A stretch of DNA of 5,211 nt from Bacillota bacterium (lineage in GTDB: Bacteria > Bacillota > Desulfotomaculia > Desulfotomaculales > Desulfallaceae), in NCBI GenBank assembly GCA_009781965.1, contig WQUS01000161.1, positions 1 to 5,211 of the forward strand, given 5' to 3'. The notes beneath the pieces were generated by a model, which searched no databases, was not told the origin of the DNA, and saw only the letters and a list, made by a program, of their open reading frames with translations. Each line of letters opens with the position of its first letter. The stretch's first letter is position 1. The position numbers and the translations under genes are program-made. Shown in pieces: positions 1-4,401 of this stretch.

Positions 1-1
1 T

Positions 2-112
2 TTGTTAGTACCCGTAGCCCAGGCCCGTAAAGTTATTAACCGTAAGCGATTTCTCGAAGAGTATGAGCGCACGGTTAATAACTTTACGGGCCGGCTTGAT
101 ATTGAGCAGTAA
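2..112 (+). CDS. Possible C-terminal end of an unidentified protein (partial)
   Basis: An open frame enters from the left edge and stops at TAA (110-112), giving 36 residues that begin LLVPVAQARK and end GRLDIEQ. The composition is protein-like: a hydrophobic start, then a charged stretch with RKRFLEEYER. The frame is too short to prove coding, because an open run of this length arises by chance fairly often. A 22-bp perfect inverted repeat occupies most of it, which is unusual inside coding DNA. I recognise no family. The next gene on the same strand starts 145 bases later behind its own promoter, so the two are probably separate transcription units. The alternative is a non-coding repeat element with a frame that is open by chance. 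Confidence 0.35.
   Translation: MLVPVAQARKVINRKRFLEEYERTVNNFTGRLDIEQ
22..92. repeat. 22-bp perfect inverted repeat with 27-nt spacer
   Basis: The left arm at 22-43 (starting GGCCCGTAAAG) is the exact reverse complement of the right arm at 71-92 (ending CTTTACGGGCC). The spacer is 44-70. No T-run follows on either strand, so this is not a standard intrinsic terminator. A transcript in either direction would form a long stable stem. It lies in the last codons of the possible partial gene at the window edge. It could be a copy of a dispersed palindromic element, an unusual operator or recombination site, or a fold-back artefact. Confidence 0.85.
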
Positions 113-166
113 CGTGTGACCAGTAACGACATTCATGCCTTTGTCCTACCATCCCGGAGAATTAGC

Positions 167-195
167 TTGACAATCTCAGCCAAGGCATTTAAAAT
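167..195 (+). promoter_or_regulatory. Sigma-A-like promoter of the CBS-domain gene, with inverted repeat over the -10 box
   Basis: A perfect -35 box TTGACA (167-172) is followed after exactly 17 bases by TAAAAT (190-195), a 5/6 match to the -10 consensus. Transcription would start near 202, leaving a leader of about 55 A/T-rich bases before the ATG at 258. The -10 box lies in a 13-bp inverted repeat, GCATTTAAAATGC (185-197), a possible operator. The ribosome binding site is AGGTGGTG (239-246), with a fairly long 11-base gap to the start. Apart from these, I see nothing in 113-257 but a short direct repeat, CAGTAACG at 107-114 and 120-127. Confidence 0.7.
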
Positions 196-257
196 GCAGT
201 TAAGTTATCAATAAATAAGTATTAAAAGATAATTAAAAAGGTGGTGTTTTAAAAGCG

Positions 258-776
258 ATGGACAAAAAAAAGGTTAAAGATGTAATGATCCCCTTGGATG
301 AATATCCTAAAGTGTATGCCGATGACAGTTTAAAAGACGCGATTGATATTTTAAAATCATTTAGAACTGCTCACGAAACAAGCCGCCACCACCACCGTTC
401 ACTTATGGTGTTCAGCAAAACGCAAAAGGTCGGCAACGAAGAAAAGCTGGTAGGTTTGTTATCGGTCAGGGATATTATTGCTTATGTCAAAAAAAGCACC
501 GTTAGTCTTAGCGGCGTCGAACTATTTGCAGCGCCTTGGGCACAATTCTACCACAAAGCGCCTGTGCAGCCGCATTTGGCAGAAGTCAAAGTTGCGGACT
601 TAATCAGGCCGTTGCAGGAAGCATTTGTGCAAAGCAATCAGGATGTATCTGAGGCCTTACATGTGATGATGGCTAAAAATGTTAATTTATTGCCTGCGTT
701 TGAAGGCAAAAAATCGGTGGGGGTTGTTCGGGGTATTGATTTGCTCGATTACATTTTGAGCACTTTTGGCGTCTAG
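258..776 (+). CDS. Two-CBS-domain protein
   Basis: This 172-residue protein consists of a pair of CBS domains, which usually bind adenosine nucleotides (AMP, ATP, NAD or S-adenosylmethionine) and act as energy-state or metabolite sensors. The first domain covers roughly residues 4-80: the opening VKDVMIPLDEYPKVYADDSLKDAIDIL has the typical repeat start, and GLLSVRDIIAYV the typical end. The second covers roughly residues 110-170: VADLIRPLQEAFVQSNQDVSEALHVM, then GVVRGIDLLDYI. There is no catalytic domain, signal peptide or membrane segment, so it is probably a cytoplasmic stand-alone regulator. An unusual insert with SRHHHRS (residues 42-48) lies inside the first domain. No upstream in-frame start competes with the ATG. 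The gene ends in adjacent in-frame stops, TAG then TAA (774-779). The ligand and target cannot be told from sequence. Confidence 0.85.
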   Translation: MDKKKVKDVMIPLDEYPKVYADDSLKDAIDILKSFRTAHETSRHHHRSLMVFSKTQKVGNEEKLVGLLSVRDIIAYVKKSTVSLSGVELFAAPWAQFYHKAPVQPHLAEVKVADLIRPLQEAFVQSNQDVSEALHVMMAKNVNLLPAFEGKKSVGVVRGIDLLDYILSTFGV

Positions 777-801
777 TAAAGCCTGAAACAGCAGTAAAAA
801 C

Positions 802-837
802 CGCGCACAAAAATCCGTAAGCCAATTTTTGTGCGCG
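802..837. terminator. Bidirectional intrinsic terminator between convergent genes
   Basis: A perfect 13-bp stem pairs CGCGCACAAAAAT (802-814) with ATTTTTGTGCGCG (825-837) across a 10-nt loop. Leaving the stem in the minus direction, the transcript reads GGTTTTTACTG; in the plus direction it reads ATAATTTTACTC. T-rich tails on both sides and the position between convergent stop codons (776 and 844) indicate one hairpin ending both transcripts. Confidence 0.85.
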
Positions 838-843
838 ATAATT

Positions 844-1383
844 TTACTCATTAATCAAGTACAATAATTTGTCTGCAATGCCATAAAATAACGGCGCTAC
901 CGGGATCTTAGGATAGATCAGACGCAATCTTTCAGCTTCGCTGACCGTAAAATCAATTTCCTGTCCAATTTCAAATACCGGAGCGTACCGTATAAAATGC
1001 TCTTCCGCCTGTTCTTTCTTCCATCCGGCCCTGTCTATCAGCCCTTGAACAAACTGATCCTTTTTTGCCGCTAAGTTAACCATACCACATTGGTCATGTC
1101 CAATTAAAACAATCCATTTAACGCCCCCCACAGCCACGGCATAGGATATTTTAAACTCCAGTTGGCGCATATTACCCCCGCCGGTACGCAAAATATAGGC
1201 AAAATTATCCGGCAGACGTAAACTCTTGCGGTTATCCATGCACATCCCGATCAACATTTCCGCGTGACTATAATTATCCAAAGGAGCCTGCAGATTATGA
1301 TAACGCAATAATAGTTCAACCGGCGTACCGCGATAGAGAGAAAAAATGTCGTCCACGGAATGAACGGGCACTAACCCAGCCAT
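844..1383 (-). CDS. Beta-class carbonic anhydrase-like protein
   Basis: This 179-residue protein matches the beta-carbonic anhydrase fold, which interconverts CO2 and bicarbonate in the cytoplasm using a zinc ion. The expected ligand pattern is present. Cys48, Asp50 and Arg52 form the C-x-D-x-R motif (MCMDNR), and His96 and Cys99 form the H-x-x-C-G motif (IGHDQCGM). The stretch RTGGGNM (66-72) takes the place of the family's R-N-A-G-N motif, so the active-site loop deviates from the classical sequence. The protein is slightly shorter than typical members. Carbonic anhydrase activity is therefore likely but not certain; a divergent family member with another role is possible. The ATG is supported by GAGGTG eight bases upstream (1392-1397). 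The gene has its own promoter and ends before a shared terminator, so it may be a single-gene unit, although read-through from the protease gene is possible. Confidence 0.8.
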   Translation of the reverse strand: MAGLVPVHSVDDIFSLYRGTPVELLLRYHNLQAPLDNYSHAEMLIGMCMDNRKSLRLPDNFAYILRTGGGNMRQLEFKISYAVAVGGVKWIVLIGHDQCGMVNLAAKKDQFVQGLIDRAGWKKEQAEEHFIRYAPVFEIGQEIDFTVSEAERLRLIYPKIPVAPLFYGIADKLLYLINE

Positions 1384-1430
1384 GTTTATAACACCTCACA
1401 CTAAGAAAGATTTAAATGCGATTAGAATTC

Positions 1431-1448
1431 AAACCATTATAATGGTTT
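1431..1448. promoter_or_regulatory. 18-bp perfect palindrome, likely operator
   Basis: The sequence AAACCATTATAATGGTTT is its own reverse complement. It covers the -10 region of the carbonic anhydrase promoter and lies 48 bases upstream of that start codon. Two 9-bp half-sites with no spacer suit a dimeric repressor that blocks RNA polymerase. As RNA it could form only a short A/U-rich hairpin without a strong T-run, so a role as terminator for the protease gene is less likely. Confidence 0.6.
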
Positions 1449-1464
1449 ACGGATTCTTTGGCAA
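1436..1464 (-). promoter_or_regulatory. Sigma-A-like promoter of the carbonic anhydrase gene
   Basis: Read on the minus strand, TTGCCA (1459-1464; 5/6 match to the -35 consensus) is followed after exactly 17 bases by a perfect TATAAT (1436-1441). The start point would be near 1429, giving a leader of about 45 bases. The palindrome also creates TATAAT on the plus strand, but no matching -35 box lies upstream of it, so only the minus-strand promoter is supported. The rest of 1384-1513 shows no gene. Confidence 0.65.
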
Positions 1465-1513
1465 TTAAGAGTTCATAGAGGATCGAAACGCTGAACAGTA
1501 ACTACAGCCTTTC

Positions 1514-2668
1514 TTACAGATTAGCCGGTTTCTCCCCGGTTTTTACGGTAATATACATTATCTTACCCTCACGATTAATTGTAAACCCGACATTCTGACC
1601 AATCTTCGTTGCCGCAATCTGCCCGGCCAGCGCGTCGGCGTTCGGCACATCCTTTTTATCCATTTGCAGAATGATGTCACCCTGACGCAGTCCCGCCGTT
1701 TGAGCGGGGCTATCCGGAATAACGCCTGCCACCACAACCCCCTTGGCGCTGTTCAAGGCTAGGTATGCCGCTATTTCCGGCGTCACATCTTGCATCTGGA
1801 TACCGATCCAGGGCCTGATTACTTTGCCGTTTTGTTTCAGGTCGTTTAAAATACTGTTCACCGTGCTGGTAGGAATGGCAAAGCCAATGCCCTAGGCCTG
1901 TGCCACCGCGGTGTTAATCCCCACCACTTCCCCTTGCAAATTAAGCAGGGGACCGCCGCTATTGCCCGGATTAATGGCGGCGTCTGTTTGCAGCAGGTTT
2001 TTATAAAAACGTCCTTGCACCGGCACCGGTCTGCCTTTAGCACTGATCACACCCACCGTGACGGTATGATCAAAACCGAAGGGATTGCCGATGGCGATCA
2101 CCCAATTGCCGACGGCAATTTTTTCCGAATTGCCCAGTTGCAGCATGGGCAGTTGCTGATTGGCTTTAATTTTCAATAAGGCCAAATCCAAATCGTAATC
2201 GGCGCCCGTCAATACAGCCGGATAATCCTTGTTATCCTCCATGCTTACGGTAATCTTGTCGGCGCCGGAGATAACATGTTCGTTTGTTAAAATGTAACCG
2301 TCTTGCGAAATAACGAAGCCAGATCCCAAACCGGTTACGGTGCGTTCCCGCTGTGGCCGGGGCGCCAGGCCAAAGAATTCTCTAAAGAAAGGATCATCCA
2401 AGGGATCAGAGCCATAGCCGGAAGTCTTCTTTTCCACATTGATCTGCACCACCGCCGGTCCGGCTTTTTCCACTATGTCCGCAATAGTTTCGGAGTTAAC
2501 GCCGGGAAGACCTGACTGACCGGCCGGGACGCCAGAGTTTTCCGTAACGGCAGGATTTGGCGCGGCGGTGCGGTTAGGCACAGCCGAACAACCTGCGGCA
2601 GCAATCATCCCCAGCACAATAACGGTTAATAGTGCAAGCAAGACCCGGCGTTTGAACAATAGCGCCAT
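1514..2668 (-). pseudogene. HtrA/DegP-family serine protease (lipoprotein-like) interrupted by in-frame TAG
   Basis: Read through the stop, this is a normal-length HtrA (about 384 residues), an envelope quality-control protease. The N-terminus MALLFKRRVLLALLTVIVLG ends in a lipobox-like AAGC (Cys27), suggesting a lipid-anchored extracytoplasmic protein. The catalytic triad is intact: His131 (TNEHV), Asp161 (DLDLALL) and Ser237 (NPGNSGGP). Codon 259 is TAG (1892-1894), where relatives read Q in AQ-GIGFAIP. In-frame sequence then resumes with GIGFAIPTSTV and a complete PDZ domain (roughly residues 295-380), ending at TAA. Frame and conservation hold on both sides, so a single CAG-to-TAG change explains the break. 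I chose the ATG at 2668 because GGGGGTGG (2675-2682) lies six bases upstream. The longer frame from GTG at 2746 would start inside a terminator hairpin. Either the gene is recently inactivated, TAG is suppressed, or the base is an error. A 258-residue product would lack the last protease strand and the PDZ domain. Confidence 0.85.
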
Positions 2669-2724
2669 TTTGTACCACCCCCGCAAATTACATTCCATTC
2701 TAAAACATATCATAACCAATATAA

Positions 2725-2765
2725 AAAGGGCGTAAGCCTTTATCACTTAACGGTTTACGCTCTTT
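2725..2765 (-). terminator. Probable intrinsic terminator after hdrB
   Basis: AAAGGGCGTAAGCC (2725-2738) pairs with GGTTTACGCTCTTT (2752-2765): 14 positions with two non-Watson-Crick pairs. On the minus strand, downstream of hdrB, the stem is followed by TTTTTAT, as expected for a terminator. The two odd pairs are G-U in plus-strand RNA but A-C mismatches in minus-strand RNA, so the stem is weaker in the direction where it is needed. It lies between the hdrB stop (2797) and the protease ribosome binding site (2682), separating the two transcription units. I found no convincing promoter for the protease gene in 2683-2796. Confidence 0.6.
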
Positions 2766-2796
2766 AAACGGTCAAAATCAGGTTGTTATGATTGCA

Positions 2797-3672
2797 TTAT
2801 CCGGCAAACTGCGTCATAGTTGCATGGGGAGATACAATGTTGTATTTAAACGCTTGGGCTTCGGCAGGCAAACCAAAAGCTACCGCCATCAGCTGCGTAA
2901 AAAACAGTACCGGGATATTAAACTTCACTTTATACTTTGCTTCAACTAACTGCTGAAAAGCATCCAGATTCATCTGACACATGGGACAGGGGGTAATAAC
3001 CACTTGCGCCCCGCCGCTGACGGCAGATTCCAGAACTTTATAAGTCAAATCCAACATCACGTCCCGGGCGGTAATATTGCTTAAGCCACCGCAACAGCGC
3101 GCCCGCATCGGGAAATCTGTCGGCGTAGCGCCAAGAGCTTCGATCAGCCGATCCATCAGCACCGGCTGTTCCGGGTCGTCAAAATCATAAGGAATGGACC
3201 GCACTGTCTGGCAGCCTACATAACCGGCCACTTTAAGTCCTTTCAGCGGATTAGTAACCAGCCGGGCTACTTTTTCAAACCCCACGTCCTGGACGACCAC
3301 CTCTATTAATTGGCGTATCCGCAAGGTGCCATTATAATGCAGTCCTCCGGCAGCCAGCGCTTCGTTAGCCCGGGCGCGAAATTGTTCGTCTTCCTTGAAT
3401 CGTTTGTTGGTCACGGCCAGGTTCATGTAACAGGAGCTGCAAGCAAGCAGAATATCATGGCCTTTGGCTTCGGCCAGGGCCAGGTTGCGGGCGGTCAGCA
3501 CTTGCTGGGTAAAGTCACCCACCAAATTTGAGGCCACCGTAGAACCGCAGCAGTTCCAATCCGCTATTTCTTCCAATTCCAAATCCAGCGCTTTGGCCAC
3601 ACCCTTAATCGAATGCAGGTTGGCTTTGGCGCCTTCATCCATTGCACAGCCGGGATAAAAACTGTACTTCAT
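2797..3672 (-). CDS. hdrB: Heterodisulfide reductase subunit B-like protein (HdrB)
   Basis: This 291-residue protein carries two complete CCG domains, the signature of HdrB. The first set is Cys9, Cys41-Cys42, Cys78 and Cys81 (YPGCAM, NCCGS, ACSSCYMN). The second is Cys154, Cys193-Cys194, Cys229 and Cys232 (VGCQTVR, RCCGGL, PCPMCQMN). In methanogen HdrB each set holds a noncubane [4Fe-4S] cluster at the disulfide-cleaving site, so this protein keeps the ligands for both. There are no membrane segments. In Gram-positive sulfate reducers, HdrB paired with HdrC after qmoAB is thought to replace the membrane subunit QmoC and link electron donors to adenylylsulfate reductase; its true substrate is unknown. 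The start is firm: the ATG overlaps the hdrC stop in ATGA, with a strong ribosome binding site six bases upstream. It is the last gene of the operon, followed by a hairpin. Confidence 0.93.
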   Translation of the reverse strand: MKYSFYPGCAMDEGAKANLHSIKGVAKALDLELEEIADWNCCGSTVASNLVGDFTQQVLTARNLALAEAKGHDILLACSSCYMNLAVTNKRFKEDEQFRARANEALAAGGLHYNGTLRIRQLIEVVVQDVGFEKVARLVTNPLKGLKVAGYVGCQTVRSIPYDFDDPEQPVLMDRLIEALGATPTDFPMRARCCGGLSNITARDVMLDLTYKVLESAVSGGAQVVITPCPMCQMNLDAFQQLVEAKYKVKFNIPVLFFTQLMAVAFGLPAEAQAFKYNIVSPHATMTQFAG

Positions 3673-4268
3673 CGCCTGACCTCCTGACTTTCAAGCTCCC
3701 GGGCCTTGGCAAGAATCTTTTTAAAGGCGCCGTGACCTTTGATTTTTTTCGCCGGCAGCAGGGGCATCAAGCCACGTTTTAGCATATCCAAGCCGACGTT
3801 CTTCATTTCTATCGACTGCATCATTTCATCCAGTCCGCGGTTTAAAAAGTAGCGCGCCATAAAACCGCTCTGGAAGTTTCTGCCACGACTGGTCATATCA
3901 GACCAAAAAGCCTTATAAGCAGCAACGTTGGGGTAATCGGTGTAACCATGCTCAATAGCATATTTTTTCAAGTCGTGCATCACATCAATAATGGGGATGC
4001 CTCTGGGACAACGGGCTTTGCAGCTGCAGCAGGAAGTGCACTGCCAAATGGTATTGGATGTCATGACCGTTTCTTTTTTGCCAAGCAAAAGCAGGTTGAA
4101 AATTCTCCTGGGTGAATAGTCCATTGTCTCTCTGGTGGCGCAGGCAGTGGCGCACATGCCGCAATTCATGCAACGCTTGATATGGCTGCCGTTCTCCAAA
4201 CGGAAAATCTCTTTGGCAAAGGTTAAATCATATTTAACATTAGCGGGGAAAAAATTTTTTTGCTCCAT
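3669..4268 (-). CDS. hdrC: Heterodisulfide reductase subunit C-like iron-sulfur protein (HdrC)
   Basis: This 199-residue protein has two ferredoxin-type [4Fe-4S] motifs: Cys33, 36, 39 and 43 (CMNCGMCATAC) and Cys77, 80, 83 and 87 (CTSCCSCKARCP). An extra Cys81 lies inside the second motif. The first motif is followed by Ala-Thr rather than the usual Pro. The helical C-terminal half, ending in a Lys/Arg-rich tail, is typical of HdrC. No membrane helix is visible, so unlike QmoC (an HdrC/HdrE-like fusion) it lacks the cytochrome b part and should be soluble. It most likely passes electrons between QmoB and HdrB. The ATG has AAAAGGAG upstream, but the gap is long (11 bases) and that site can pair with an upstream CTCCTTTT. 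The 3' end overlaps hdrB by 4 bp, indicating translational coupling. The 133-bp gap from qmoB allows separate control. Confidence 0.92.
   Translation of the reverse strand: MEQKNFFPANVKYDLTFAKEIFRLENGSHIKRCMNCGMCATACATRETMDYSPRRIFNLLLLGKKETVMTSNTIWQCTSCCSCKARCPRGIPIIDVMHDLKKYAIEHGYTDYPNVAAYKAFWSDMTSRGRNFQSGFMARYFLNRGLDEMMQSIEMKNVGLDMLKRGLMPLLPAKKIKGHGAFKKILAKARELESQEVRR
3679..3685 (-). promoter_or_regulatory. Strong ribosome binding site of hdrB inside hdrC
   Basis: On the minus strand AGGAGGT lies six bases before the hdrB ATG and within the last codons of hdrC. With the ATGA stop-start overlap (3669-3672) it fixes the hdrB start and supports coupled translation and matched amounts of HdrC and HdrB. 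Confidence 0.85.
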
Positions 4269-4279
4269 AAATCCATAAT

Positions 4280-4305
4280 CTCCTTTTTCTTTTTTTTAAA
4301 AGGAG
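4280..4305 (-). promoter_or_regulatory. Inverted repeat that could mask the hdrC ribosome binding site
   Basis: In the minus-strand transcript CUCCUUUU (4305 to 4298) is the exact complement of AAAAGGAG (4287 to 4280), the Shine-Dalgarno site of hdrC, with a 10-nt A-rich loop between them. Closing this 8-bp stem would hide the site. The stem is A/U-rich and only moderately stable, so it may be a tunable or purely incidental structure. Confidence 0.5.
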
Positions 4306-4308
4306 CGC

Positions 4309-4353
4309 AGGACGACCATTTTATACTCAATGGCACCAGTATTAGGCCGTCCT
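4309..4353 (-). other. Stem-loop in the qmoB-hdrC spacer
   Basis: In minus-strand RNA, AGGACGGCC (4353 to 4345) pairs with GGUCGUCCU (4317 to 4309): nine pairs including one G-U. A further 5-bp inner stem, AUACU with AGUAU (4342-4338 and 4327-4323), closes a 10-nt loop. The G-U pair exists only on the minus strand (A-C on the plus strand), so the fold fits the operon's direction. No T-run follows directly, so it is not a classical terminator. An mRNA processing or stability element that sets different qmoB and hdrC levels, or a leaky attenuator, is plausible. Two TGAAGTC copies (plus strand 4363-4369 and 4381-4387) lie between it and the qmoB stop. Confidence 0.55.
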
Positions 4354-4401
4354 TTTTCTCTATGAAGTCGTTATGCATTGTGAAGTCATCGGTGAAACGT
4401 T

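Noticed and set aside
1858..2043. Minus-strand 61-codon frame across the htrA amber codon
   Set aside because: It is out of frame with htrA, and its cysteine-rich composition is a frame-shadow artefact. It does not offer a frameshift bypass, because htrA stays in the same frame on both sides of the TAG.
1934..2515. Plus-strand frames at 1934-2179 and 2303-2515
   Set aside because: They are shadows of htrA with no recognisable protein features.
2683..2720. Promoter for htrA using TATGAT or TAGAAT as -10
   Set aside because: Neither hexamer has an acceptable -35 box 16-18 bases upstream.
3310..3658. Plus-strand frames opposite hdrB
   Set aside because: They are antisense to the conserved CCG domains and carry no coding signals of their own.
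4363..4387. TGAAGTC direct repeat (two copies 18 bp apart) as a regulator site or short tandem array
   Set aside because: Only two 7-bp copies, and no promoter boxes are convincingly placed around them. It is too weak to call and is far too short for a CRISPR array.
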